Under the pieces are notes generated by a model. It was not told the DNA's origin. It searched no databases and saw only the letters and a list, made by a program, of their open reading frames with translations. The position numbers and the translations under genes were made by a program. Shown piece by piece: positions 16,346 through 23,655 of a stretch of 31,602 nucleotides of DNA. Every line of letters starts with the position of its first letter. Within the stretch, counting starts at the first letter, position 1. Location: assembly GCF_946221105.1 (NCBI RefSeq), contig NZ_CAMICL010000025.1, forward strand, positions 1 through 31,602, read 5' to 3'. This DNA comes from an uncultured Corynebacterium sp. (GTDB taxonomy: Bacteria; Actinomycetota; Actinomycetes; Mycobacteriales; Mycobacteriaceae).

Positions 16346-17152
16346 ATGGGGATGAAAACTTGGAAAATTGGGGCCAAGGCGGCGGGAACGCACGTTGGGG
16401 GCCGGGTAATTGTTGAGAATCCGGGGCGCGAGCTGAACGCGACTGCGCGGGCGCTCGGGCAGGAAGTCGTGGATGCGGTGAACCGTACGGCGAAGCAGTG
16501 GCGGCCTGTGGATGATAGGCAGCCGGTTACTGGTGAGCGCGCCGAGGAGCTGGTCAGCTACACCGTGATGGCGGGCGTTCCGTTGATGATGCTGCGCGAC
16601 GCGATGACGGCGAACAGGGCGGCGCGTGCCGCGGGGATGCTCGCGGAGATATGTAGGGAAGCGATGTCGCTTGAGCCGAGGTTCACTGCCATCTACTCGC
16701 TCGCGGTCACGGCACGTGAGCAGGCTGAACAGGGGATCATGGAATTCATGCCGGTGCTGTGCACCAGCATCTCGTGGGCTCTGCCCCAGCCGGTGCGTTT
16801 TGGCGCTTTATCCCATGCAATGCGGGTCGAAATTAGTGAAGTGACGCTTCCGATACTTGGAGGCCCGAAGCGTCCAGGTCTTGCGGACATGCGCATGGAT
16901 TTCGAGTGCGAAGAAGTTCGCGGAGTCGAGATCGTGCCCGAGCCCAGCACCATCTACTTTCCGCTGCCGCTGTTCGGACCCAACAAGGCGGAACCGGACG
17001 TGGTGCTGGAGATGTGGGTCGGCGACGCGCAAGTGACAGTGGATCTGAGCACGAAGCGTTCTGGGTTCGGCGCGCTGCGGGAAATCGTGTACGCCGTGGA
17101 GAAGGTTGTGGTGGCGCACCGGTTGGAGCGGGCGCGCGTGCGGCCGGCGTAG
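16346..17152 (+). CDS. Hypothetical protein upstream of HigBA
   Basis: A 268-residue soluble protein with no signal peptide or membrane segment. The N-terminal 130 residues look mainly helical and the rest looks like alternating strands, with several Pro/Gly turns such as FPLPLFGPN. I do not recognise the family. The ATG at 16346 has no clear Shine-Dalgarno; a second ATG two codons later is the alternative. It ends 18 bp before the HigB-like toxin gene, so it may be cotranscribed with that pair. It is GC-rich, unlike parts of the toxin gene. Confidence 0.65.
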   Translation: MGMKTWKIGAKAAGTHVGGRVIVENPGRELNATARALGQEVVDAVNRTAKQWRPVDDRQPVTGERAEELVSYTVMAGVPLMMLRDAMTANRAARAAGMLAEICREAMSLEPRFTAIYSLAVTAREQAEQGIMEFMPVLCTSISWALPQPVRFGALSHAMRVEISEVTLPILGGPKRPGLADMRMDFECEEVRGVEIVPEPSTIYFPLPLFGPNKAEPDVVLEMWVGDAQVTVDLSTKRSGFGALREIVYAVEKVVVAHRLERARVRPA

Positions 17153-17170
17153 AGGCGGGCACGTACGCGC

Positions 17171-17470
17171 ATGAAGGTCCGATACGAGGACAAGAACCTG
17201 CAGCGGCTGGCAGAAGACCCCGATTTTCGTTCAAAGCGGTGGAGCCCTGAACTTACGCGGTCCTACCGGCGCAAAATTCAGATTCTCCACACTGCTCACG
17301 ATGAACGAGATTTGCGGAGAATGAAGTCGTTGCACTTGGAGCAGCTACGGGGAGACCGTTTAGGGACTTCATCAATACGGCTGAATAAGCAATATCGCCT
17401 TGTTATTCGATTTGAAACTAGCGAAGATGGACGCATCGCAGTTGTTATTGAAATGGTCGACTACCACTGA
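17171..17470 (+). CDS. higB: HigB-type toxin (RelE superfamily mRNA interferase)
   Basis: A 99-residue basic protein with the HigB pattern: an N-terminal Arg/Lys-rich helical half with 'RSYRRKIQILHTAHDERDLRRMKSLHLEQL', the 'LRGDR.G..SIRLNKQYRLVIRF' core strands, and a short C-terminal 'VVIEMVDYH' that includes the terminal Tyr-His typical of the family. HigB cuts mRNA at the ribosome when released from HigA. The toxin gene precedes the antitoxin gene by 12 bp, the usual higBA order. It may be read with the 268-residue gene upstream. Confidence 0.88.
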   Translation: MKVRYEDKNLQRLAEDPDFRSKRWSPELTRSYRRKIQILHTAHDERDLRRMKSLHLEQLRGDRLGTSSIRLNKQYRLVIRFETSEDGRIAVVIEMVDYH

Positions 17471-17482
17471 CGGAGGTGAACA

Positions 17483-17818
17483 ATGGCTACTCAACCCTTG
17501 GCAGAAGCGTTCCCAGTAGGAGATTTCCTCGCGGAGGAACTGGAAGAACGTGGTTGGAGCGAAGCAGATTTCGCCGCGATCATGGGACGGTCGACGCGCT
17601 TCGTTGAAGAGCTCATCTCGGGTGAGCGGGAGCTTACGCGGGAATCCGCCGAGCTGGTCGGGGCAGCGCTTGGTACCTCGGCAGAGCTGTGGCTCAATCT
17701 GCAGGACACATTTCTTGCGTGGAGACAATCCCACGACGAGAAGACTCAGGCGAGTCTTGCCGCCGTGCGGGAGAGGGCTCGCCACCGCGAGTTGGCTGAC
17801 TTGCGAAAGGCGCAGTAG
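17483..17818 (+). CDS. higA: HigA-type antitoxin (XRE family)
   Basis: A 111-residue HTH protein. The N-terminal 'PVGDFLAEELEERGWSEADFA' and 'ELTRESAELVGAALGTSAELWLNLQ' are the HigA signature. It neutralises HigB by binding it and usually represses the operon. The ATG follows CGGAGGTGA closely, and the gene sits 12 bp after higB. The C-terminal tail is long and basic (about 35 residues past the HTH domain). The pair appears intact. Confidence 0.9.
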   Translation: MATQPLAEAFPVGDFLAEELEERGWSEADFAAIMGRSTRFVEELISGERELTRESAELVGAALGTSAELWLNLQDTFLAWRQSHDEKTQASLAAVRERARHRELADLRKAQ

Positions 17819-17850
17819 CCAGGACTGACTGCTCGGGCACCGCTTTAGCC

Positions 17851-17905
17851 GTCGATAAGTTTGGCATTCGCGGGCAACCACCAAAGATAACGGCATAAGT
17901 TTGGC
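17851..17905. repeat. Partial dispersed repeat with two ATAAGTTTGGC units
   Basis: GTCGATAAGTTTGGC resembles the outer end of dispersed repeat copy 2. ATAAGTTTGGC occurs at 17855-17865 and again at 17895-17905, 40 bp apart. The hairpin core of the other copies is missing. It lies between the convergent higA and CAP-protein genes. Confidence 0.45.
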
Positions 17906-17927
17906 GGTTCCCGCCGCGGCTGAGCCG

Positions 17928-19772
17928 CTACTGCCAGGGCAGCTCGATGCCGAGGCGCGGCGCCAGCGCCACCACGCCGATGCCCACGACCGCCAGCGCG
18001 GCCAGCACACCCAGCACCACCGCCGCCGTGTTGGTTTCAGTGGTGGTGTACTGCGCCAGCGTCGGGCGCTGCGCGTTCACCTGCGCCAGCTCAGCTTCGG
18101 CTTCGGCGACGTCGTCCTCGGCCTCGTCGAGGGTCATCTGCTCGGCGGCGGAAAGCTCGTACGCGTCCTCGACACTCTGCTCGGCCTCGGTCAGGCGCTC
18201 CTGCGCGGCCTCCACCGCCGCGGCCAGCGCGTCCTGGTCCGCGGCCTGCGCCCACGCGAACTCGGCCTCCGCGGCATCCTTCGCATCCGCGGCCTCGGCC
18301 TCGGCGCGCGCGAGTTCATCCCGCTCGACTTCCAGGAGCTTTTGCCTATCGACGGCACCCTGCCACCGCTCCTCCGCCCCATCGCGCACGACAACAGCCT
18401 GCGCCAACGCCTCCTGCGCGTCGGCGTCCTGCTGCTCGGCAGCGGCAAGGTCCGTCTGCGCGGCGGAAAGCTCAGCCTCGTCGGTGGAAAGTTCGGCGGC
18501 GTAGTCGTGCGAGACAGTCACGCCGAGTCTGCTGGCCGTGCGGGCCGGGATGGCGCGGATCTCGTCGCGCTTCAGGCCCTCGTAGGTCGGGTTGGCTTGC
18601 CTGCGGTCGCCCAGGTCCACCGTGAGCTCGGGGGTGCGCAGCGCCTCGCGTGCGCCGGTGGAGAGGTAGTACGGCACCCCACTCGCGTTTGCCTTCCGGG
18701 AGCCGCCGTCCGGGCCGTACGTGTAGGACGTTGTCGGGTAGGAAAGTTTGTAGAACTGCATCGTGGCAAACGCCTGGCCGTTGGGCGCGACCCGCACGCC
18801 GACGCCGATGCCGGTCTGGCTCGAATCCAACATGCCTTCGTTGTGCCCCGAGGTGGAGTTGCGCCACTGGGTAAACAGCGCCTCAGGCAGATCTGCCCAC
18901 TGCGCGCGGTCTGCGGTAGCCGGGGAGACATCCGGCCAGCCGAGCCAGTTGAAAGCGATGTTTTCCCCGCTGTGCCCGTAGTCCTCGAACTCGGCGTGGC
19001 GGAAGTAGTCGTTGCCGCTAGCGCCGCGCTGCATGTCGGCGGACATCACGCCGCTCCAATCGCGGGCGTTGTCGTTGAACACGTCGTGGCTGACCAGCGG
19101 GTGCATGCCGTGGCGCTGGCGGTACTCGTTGGTGATCTCCACGATTGCGTCCGCGACCAGCCGCTCCCAGTCCTCCTGGGTGTAGTCGGCGCCGGCGGCT
19201 TCGCGGGCCTGGGCGTCTGCAAGCTTGGCCTGCGCTGAGTCCGCGGCCTGCTGCATGTCGGCCTTCTCGTCCGCGGCGTCGGTTGCCGCTTCCTTTGCCG
19301 TGGCGGCCGTTTCCTCCGCAAAGGTGACGTCCTCGGCGAAGGCGGCAGTGTCTTCCTCCGTCGCAGCGAGCTCCTCTTGCTTTGCGACGAGCTCCCGCTC
19401 CGCCTCCTTCAGCACTTCCGCGGCGGCGTCCAGCTCCGCCCTCCGCTTTTCCACATCAGCGCGCGCGAGCTCGGCTTCGGCCGCGGTCAGCGCAGCCTCC
19501 GCCTCCTCGACTGCTGCCTCCGCGTCTCGCACGGCGGCGTTCGCGGAGTCGCGCTGCGCCTTCGCTGTTTTGGCGTCGCGTTCGGCCTGTTGGAGGGAGG
19601 CGGATGCATCGCTAAAAAGCGGCTGCCACTTTGCGTTCGCTTTGTCGAAACCTTGCTGATCGACGGTACTGGTAGAGCTTCCCGACGACTGCGCCTCAGC
19701 GACGGGGACGTGAACAGTGCTGACGGCGAGCGCGCAGGCGAGCGTGGCGGTTGCGATGCGGGAACGGGACAT
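17928..19772 (-). CDS. Secreted, membrane-anchored CAP-domain coiled-coil protein
   Basis: A 614-residue envelope protein. A Sec signal peptide covers about residues 1-28 and ends in AEAQ. Residues 35-190 are a long Ala/Glu-rich coiled coil. A CAP/SCP domain spans about 196-345, with the 'EITNEYRQRHGMHPL' start, 'HSGENIAFNW' and a C-terminal 'SGHNEGMLDSSQTGIGVGV' block; His and Glu of the usual CAP cavity are present. A second coiled coil covers about 410-580, followed by a single membrane segment ending in a short tail at residue 614. The start at 19772 is preferred to an ATG ten codons earlier because GAAGGA precedes it and the signal peptide begins there. Function is unknown; the layout suggests a CAP domain held away from the membrane on coiled-coil arms. 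Confidence 0.85.
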   Translation of the reverse strand: MSRSRIATATLACALAVSTVHVPVAEAQSSGSSTSTVDQQGFDKANAKWQPLFSDASASLQQAERDAKTAKAQRDSANAAVRDAEAAVEEAEAALTAAEAELARADVEKRRAELDAAAEVLKEAERELVAKQEELAATEEDTAAFAEDVTFAEETAATAKEAATDAADEKADMQQAADSAQAKLADAQAREAAGADYTQEDWERLVADAIVEITNEYRQRHGMHPLVSHDVFNDNARDWSGVMSADMQRGASGNDYFRHAEFEDYGHSGENIAFNWLGWPDVSPATADRAQWADLPEALFTQWRNSTSGHNEGMLDSSQTGIGVGVRVAPNGQAFATMQFYKLSYPTTSYTYGPDGGSRKANASGVPYYLSTGAREALRTPELTVDLGDRRQANPTYEGLKRDEIRAIPARTASRLGVTVSHDYAAELSTDEAELSAAQTDLAAAEQQDADAQEALAQAVVVRDGAEERWQGAVDRQKLLEVERDELARAEAEAADAKDAAEAEFAWAQAADQDALAAAVEAAQERLTEAEQSVEDAYELSAAEQMTLDEAEDDVAEAEAELAQVNAQRPTLAQYTTTETNTAAVVLGVLAALAVVGIGVVALAPRLGIELPWQ

Positions 19773-19818
19773 GGTGGTGCGATCCTTCGGGGCACAGATC
19801 AAACGGTGACGTTTTAAA

Positions 19819-20130
19819 AATCTAGATCACCAAAACCTGGCAAACAACTGGATGTTCAGTGGGGGTGCCGCAGATCCTCCCTCTCAGCCGGTAAACCGCA
19901 CACATGGTGAATGGAGGATGGTGAATCCGCGAAAATTTTCGGATCTTCACCATTGGCCTTTCACCATCTACGGGATCGGTGGCGCTGCTGGCGTGGCCGC
20001 GCCGGGACAAGCCACCGCGCCGGGACAAGCCACCGCGACGGCGCTGCGACATCGGGCACCAACCGGAGGCCCGTCGATAGGCGAATGCAAAACACCGGCC
20101 CCAAAGGCACCGCGAGTAATCTAGATCACC
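19819..20130. promoter_or_regulatory. Divergent intergenic region bracketed by a 14-bp direct repeat
   Basis: AATCTAGATCACCA occurs at 19819-19832 and 20118-20131, facing the start regions of the CAP-protein and permease genes. It contains the palindrome ATCTAGAT. TAATCT at 20117-20122 sits 8 nt before the permease ATG and could be a -10 for a leaderless mRNA. Between the repeats are a symmetric palindrome (19904-19967) and two tandem 18-bp units beginning GCGCCGGGACAAG at 19999-20034. Confidence 0.5.
19904..19967. repeat. 64-bp symmetric four-box palindrome
   Basis: ATGGTGAA lies at 19904-19911 and 19918-19925, and its complement TTCACCAT at 19946-19953 and 19960-19967. The boxes are 14 bp apart on both sides, and all are symmetric about one point inside the perfect palindrome CGAAAATTTTCG (19930-19941). 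By hand comparison, 24 of 32 positions of the two halves pair. It may be an operator for a dimeric regulator, a small mobile repeat, or a hairpin. Confidence 0.7.
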
Positions 20131-21492
20131 ATGACTGACGCCCAGCTACCTGAGCAACACAGCGACGAGCATCTTGAGCTCTCGCGCCAAGAGTTCGACC
20201 GGGAGAACCTCTCGGACGCCGACATCGAGCAGATCAAGGAGCAGCGCGAGGGCGACGAACCGGACGGCTCGTTCATGCGCTGGGTGATCACGCTGTTCGG
20301 CACCGGCGTGGGCGCGGGCATCCTGTTCCTGCCCATCAACGCAGGCAGTTTCGGGTTTTGGCCGCTGGTGATTGCCACGCTTCTGATCGGCCCGATGGTG
20401 TTTTTCTCCCACCGCACGTACGCGCGCATCGTCTCCGCCTCCCCGGTGAAGGGGCTGGACGTGCTGCAGGTGATCACGGCGCTGACCGGCCGTAAGCGCG
20501 GGTTCGCCTCGGCGCTGGTGTACTGGCTGGGCATCTATCCCACGGTGCTGATCTACGCCATTTCCATCACCAACACGCTGGACAGCTTCATCGTGAACCA
20601 GCTGGGCGGGCCCGAGGTGAGCCGCTGGGTGCTGGCCACGGCCTCGGCGGGGCTGATGACGGGCGCGTACGCCTTTGGCAAGAAACTCACCCTGTGGCTG
20701 GCCAATGTGCTGGTGTATCCGCTGATCATCGCGCTGGCTGCGGTGTCGCTGTACCTGATCCCGAGCTGGGATTTCGCCAGCTTCCGCTCGTACGAGTCCT
20801 CCTACCCTGTGTGGCAGGGCCTGCTGCTGATCTTGCCGGTGCTGGTGTTTTCCTTCAGCCACATGGCGGCGCTGAGCCAGTTCGCGCTGGACGTGCAGAA
20901 GAAGACGGACGGCGACGTCGCAGCGACTGAGCGCGAGGTGTCCAAGGTGGAGATGGTCACCGCCGCGATGCTGGTCACCTTCACCATGTTCTTCGTGTGG
21001 TCGTGCGCGCTCGCCCTGGGCGCGGACGGGATGGACGCCGCGCGCGAGGCGAACGTGCCGGTGCTGTCGTACCTGGCCAACGAGACGCACGCGCCGTTCA
21101 TGGCGTGGATCAGCCCCATCATCGCCATCGCGGCGATCATCACCTCCTACTTCGGCCACCTGCTCGGCACGGAGGAAGGTACTGCGTACCTGCTGCGCAG
21201 TGTGGCGCCGAACTTTGCGGCTCGCTTTTCGACGTCCACGCTTCGCCTCACAGTCAACATCTTCGTGTTCGTCACCGCAGTGATCGTCGCCGTGTTGAAC
21301 CCCTCGATCCTGGACATGATCTCCGTGGTCGGCGGCGTGTTCGTGGCGTTTTTGGTGTACATCATGCCGTCGCTGCTGTTTCACAAGGCCACCGCGTTCA
21401 AGCACTACGCCCGGCGCCCCGACACCATCTTTGTGCTGGTGGTGGGCTTGGTGATTATGGGCGTGGCGGTGCGCAACATCATCTCGGGCTAG
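20131..21492 (+). CDS. HAAAP-family amino-acid permease (serine/threonine transporter-like), paralog 1
   Basis: A 453-residue membrane protein with about eleven transmembrane segments after a hydrophilic N-terminus of about 45 residues. The first helix 'ITLFGTGVGAGILFLPINAGSFGF' is the hallmark of the hydroxy/aromatic amino-acid permease family that includes SdaC, TdcC and YhaO. These take up serine, threonine or aromatic amino acids with protons or sodium; the substrate here is unknown. It is very similar throughout to the permease at 29088-30407. No Shine-Dalgarno precedes the ATG, and a -10-like TAATCT lies 8 nt upstream, suggesting a leaderless mRNA. Confidence 0.88.
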   Translation: MTDAQLPEQHSDEHLELSRQEFDRENLSDADIEQIKEQREGDEPDGSFMRWVITLFGTGVGAGILFLPINAGSFGFWPLVIATLLIGPMVFFSHRTYARIVSASPVKGLDVLQVITALTGRKRGFASALVYWLGIYPTVLIYAISITNTLDSFIVNQLGGPEVSRWVLATASAGLMTGAYAFGKKLTLWLANVLVYPLIIALAAVSLYLIPSWDFASFRSYESSYPVWQGLLLILPVLVFSFSHMAALSQFALDVQKKTDGDVAATEREVSKVEMVTAAMLVTFTMFFVWSCALALGADGMDAAREANVPVLSYLANETHAPFMAWISPIIAIAAIITSYFGHLLGTEEGTAYLLRSVAPNFAARFSTSTLRLTVNIFVFVTAVIVAVLNPSILDMISVVGGVFVAFLVYIMPSLLFHKATAFKHYARRPDTIFVLVVGLVIMGVAVRNIISG

Positions 21493-21575
21493 GACGGTGA
21501 CGCGCAGGTGAACTTTGCGCGAACATTGGCTTCCGGTCGTTTCGGTTGTTCTCAGTCAGGCGCATAATCTCCCGC

Positions 21576-22886
21576 GTGAGCATCACAATTCTCCTTGTAT
21601 TGATCATTGTCGTTGCCTTGTTCTTCGACTTCACTAACGGTTTCCATGACACTGCCAACGCGATGGCCACCTCCATCGCCACCGGCGCGCTCAAGCCCAA
21701 GGTGGCTGTGGCGCTCGCCGGTGTACTCAACCTGATCGGCGCCTTCCTCTCCGTCGCCGTGGCGAAGACGGTCGCGGGCGGCATTGTGAAGCTCGATCTG
21801 TTCGACCTCAACGACACCCTCGACTCCGAGCGCCTCCTCCTCGTGGTGTTCGCCGGCCTGGCCGGCGGCATCATGTGGAATCTGTTCACCTGGCTGTTCG
21901 GCATCCCGTCCTCTTCCTCGCACGCGCTGTTCGGCGGCCTGATCGGCGCGGCCATCGCCGCCATCGGCTTCGACGGCGTGGTGTGGCAGGGCGTGCTGGA
22001 CAAAATCATCGTCCCCGCCCTGTTCGCCCCGTTTGTTGCTGGCCTTATCGCCGCGATCGGTACCTGGCTGGTCTACAAACTAACCGCCAACGCGGAAAAG
22101 GACCACCGCGACAACTACTTCCGCTGGGGCCAGATCGGCACCGCGTCCCTGGTGGCCCTGGCGCACGGCACCTCCGACGCGCAGAAGACCATGGGCGTGA
22201 TCTTCCTGGCCATGGTGGCCGCCGGCCAGTTCGGCTCCGACCACCCCATGCCGTTCTGGATTCAGCTGGCGTGCGCCCTGGCGATTGCCATCGGCACCTA
22301 CTCCGGCGGCTTCCGCGTGATCCGCACCCTGGGCAAGGGCTTGGTGGAGATCCACCCGCCGCAGGGCATGGCCGCTGAGACGTCTTCCGCCGCGATCATC
22401 CTCACCTCCTCCCACCTGGGCATGGCGCTGTCCACCACCCACGTGGCAACTGGCTCCATCCTCGGCTCCGGCCTGACCGGCCCGAAGGGTGAGGTCCGCT
22501 GGGGCGTGGCCGGCCGCATGGCCCTGGCCTGGATCACCACCCTGCCCATTGCGGCGCTGGTGTCCTTCATCACCTGGTGGATCGGCCACTGGGCCGCTGA
22601 GCTCGGCGGCGACCTCGTGTGGGGCGGCGTCGCCCTGGCGTTGATCATCCTCATCGGCGGCGGCTACATGTTCTGGCAGGCATCGCAGAAGCCGGTGCAC
22701 AAGGACAACGTCAACGACGACTGGGACGGCGACTCCAACTCGCCGGCGCAGACCACCGGAGGGGCGTCTGAAAGCGAACTGCCGCACCGCGACTCTGGCG
22801 AGCCCGCAGACTTCGTGGACACCTCCGTCGGCCTGCGCGCGACGGGGTCCACCGCAGCCACCCACGACCACCACCCGCGCGGCTAG
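21576..22886 (+). CDS. pit: PiT-family low-affinity inorganic phosphate permease
   Basis: A 436-residue membrane protein with both copies of the PiT signature: FDFTNGFHDTANAM at residues 16-29 in the N-terminal half, and AHGTSDAQKTMG beginning at residue 196 in the second half. Such proteins import metal-phosphate with protons. About ten transmembrane helices are visible, ending in a hydrophilic tail of about 60 residues. The GTG at 21576 is preferred because the hydrophobic start follows directly; a TTG at 21546 would add ten basic residues. Neither has a strong Shine-Dalgarno. It is followed at 18 bp by a small membrane-protein gene and then a strong terminator, and a surface phosphoesterase gene lies 2.7 kb downstream. 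Confidence 0.9.
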   Translation: MSITILLVLIIVVALFFDFTNGFHDTANAMATSIATGALKPKVAVALAGVLNLIGAFLSVAVAKTVAGGIVKLDLFDLNDTLDSERLLLVVFAGLAGGIMWNLFTWLFGIPSSSSHALFGGLIGAAIAAIGFDGVVWQGVLDKIIVPALFAPFVAGLIAAIGTWLVYKLTANAEKDHRDNYFRWGQIGTASLVALAHGTSDAQKTMGVIFLAMVAAGQFGSDHPMPFWIQLACALAIAIGTYSGGFRVIRTLGKGLVEIHPPQGMAAETSSAAIILTSSHLGMALSTTHVATGSILGSGLTGPKGEVRWGVAGRMALAWITTLPIAALVSFITWWIGHWAAELGGDLVWGGVALALIILIGGGYMFWQASQKPVHKDNVNDDWDGDSNSPAQTTGGASESELPHRDSGEPADFVDTSVGLRATGSTAATHDHHPRG

Positions 22887-22904
22887 CCGGAAAGGACAAC
22901 CCGC

Positions 22905-23162
22905 ATGCTTGAACTGCTGAAATCGCTTTTTTTCGTTGTCGCCGTCGGCATCCTGCTCGGCGCCGGACTGCCGGCCCTGTACGCCCTGAGCATCCACTTC
23001 CTCTCCCCCGCCAGCGACGGATCCGCTCCGCAAGGCGGCCGCCGCGTGCTGGGGTGGATCTTCCTGGCCATCGTGTTCGTTGCCGTTATCGCCGCGATCC
23101 TGCTCATCGCCCGCGAGCGCATCGAGTACTTCACCGGGTGGGACCCGTACCCGTTCCTCTAG
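22905..23162 (+). CDS. Small two-helix membrane protein downstream of pit
   Basis: An 85-residue protein with two transmembrane segments (about residues 5-30 and 48-68) separated by a short Ser/Gly/Arg-rich loop, and a polar tail ending in WDPYPFL. GGAAAGGA precedes the ATG. It lies 18 bp after pit with no terminator between, so the two are probably one operon. The role is unknown; it could be an accessory subunit of the permease. Confidence 0.75.
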   Translation: MLELLKSLFFVVAVGILLGAGLPALYALSIHFLSPASDGSAPQGGRRVLGWIFLAIVFVAVIAAILLIARERIEYFTGWDPYPFL

Positions 23163-23180
23163 CTCATCCCTAGTTTCCGA

Positions 23181-23210
23181 AGGGCCCTGGCATGTGCCAG
23201 GGCCCTTTTT
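23181..23210 (+). terminator. Strong intrinsic terminator after the pit operon
   Basis: Twelve-base perfect arms AGGGCCCTGGCA and TGCCAGGGCCCT are joined by a two-base spacer and followed by a run of T. It lies 19 bp after the small membrane-protein gene. Confidence 0.9.
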
Positions 23211-23235
23211 CGTGGACGCGCGCCAATCGTTGGTG

Positions 23236-23264
23236 TTGACAAACTATTTACGCGAACCTAGAGT
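23236..23264 (+). promoter_or_regulatory. Promoter of the 38-residue peptide gene
   Basis: TTGACA (23236-23241) and TAGAGT (23259-23264) are separated by 17 bp, a near-consensus sigma-A layout. It is the best promoter match in the window. Transcription would start near 23271, giving a leader of about 50 nt. Confidence 0.75.
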
Positions 23265-23279
23265 TACCGCGAAATGAAC

Positions 23280-23298
23280 GGAAGGTTAACAACCTTCC
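23280..23298 (+). promoter_or_regulatory. Leader hairpin before the 38-residue peptide gene
   Basis: GGAAGGTT and AACCTTCC form a perfect 8-bp stem with a three-base loop in the transcribed leader, ending 13 nt before the Shine-Dalgarno AAGGAGG. It may stabilise the mRNA or bind a regulator. There is no run of T, so it is not a terminator. Confidence 0.5.
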
Positions 23299-23322
23299 CC
23301 TGGTAACGAAAGGAGGTGAGCC

Positions 23323-23439
23323 ATGAAGGGCTTCATCAACAATGTCCGCGCATGGTTCCGCGACGAGGAGCGTGGCATCGCGTCTCTGACGGATCTCTCA
23401 CCGCTGGCCGTGCTCCCGCACGTCGACGCGCGTTCCTAA
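23323..23439 (+). CDS. 38-residue peptide with its own promoter and terminator
   Basis: The peptide begins MKGFINNVRAWFRDEERG and ends in a short, mildly hydrophobic PLAVLPH stretch. AAAGGAGGTGAG ahead of the ATG is an excellent ribosome site, and the gene sits between a consensus promoter and a strong terminator, so it is very probably expressed. The basic amphipathic N-terminus followed by RDEERGIASL recalls the leader region of Flp/TadE pilins around their processing Gly, but no pilin hydrophobic helix follows, so this is not a pilin gene. It could also act as a leader peptide, membrane-active peptide or toxin. No function is claimed. Confidence 0.65.
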   Translation: MKGFINNVRAWFRDEERGIASLTDLSPLAVLPHVDARS

Positions 23440-23454
23440 AGCAGCGTCGCGACA

Positions 23455-23496
23455 GCCCGGGCCCGATCCCCTTTTGTGGGGCGGGCCCGGGTTTTT
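23455..23496 (+). terminator. Intrinsic terminator of the 38-residue peptide gene
   Basis: The arms CCCGGGCCCG...CCCC and GGGG...CGGGCCCGGG pair around a TTTTGT loop and are followed by TTTTT. It ends just 9 bp before the first 135-bp direct repeat. Confidence 0.9.
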
Positions 23497-23504
23497 CGCG
23501 CGCG

Positions 23505-23639
23505 GAAAGATATAGAAAAGATATCGGAACAATTCGCTGAACAGCGGAAACGGTAGATTTTGACCTGTATCCACCGCGCGATATCTTTCCTATATCTTTC
23601 GTGGTCGAAAAATGGTCCCACAAAGAATTCCCTGGGGAA
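23505..23639. repeat. 135-bp direct repeat, upstream copy
   Basis: It aligns without gaps to 25391-25525; I count 111 of 135 identical positions. The first 39 bp and the last 18 bp (ending GAATTCCCTGGGGAA) are the most conserved. Inside are two AAAGATAT boxes (23506, 23517) and two complementary ATATCTTT boxes (23581, 23592), each pair 11 bp apart and symmetric about one point. It ends 4 bp before the TATAAT of the AlbA_2 gene. Confidence 0.9.
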
Positions 23640-23642
23640 ATG

Positions 23643-23648
23643 TATAAT
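23643..23648 (+). promoter_or_regulatory. TATAAT -10 box, leaderless start of the AlbA_2 gene
   Basis: A perfect TATAAT lies 7 nt before the ATG at 23656, and no Shine-Dalgarno is present, which fits transcription starting at the A of the ATG. The -35 position would fall inside the 135-bp repeat, where no TTGACA-like hexamer is seen; activation by a protein bound to the repeat is possible. Confidence 0.6.
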
Positions 23649-23655
23649 CAGCGGC

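Noticed and set aside
17901..19238. 445-residue plus-strand frame
   Set aside because: It is antisense to the CAP coiled-coil gene, whose signal peptide, CAP motifs and anchor are convincing.
23323..23439. 38-residue peptide as a Flp pilin
   Set aside because: The leader-like RDEERG resembles pilin precursors, but the hydrophobic helix that must follow is missing.
23181..23496. CRISPR or riboswitch in the hairpin-rich stretch
   Set aside because: The hairpins are two ordinary terminators and one short leader stem; there are no repeated spacers and no known aptamer pattern.
23560..23655. N-terminal extension of the AlbA_2 protein
   Set aside because: It lies inside the 135-bp repeat; the TATAAT 7 nt before ATG 23656 fixes the likely start.
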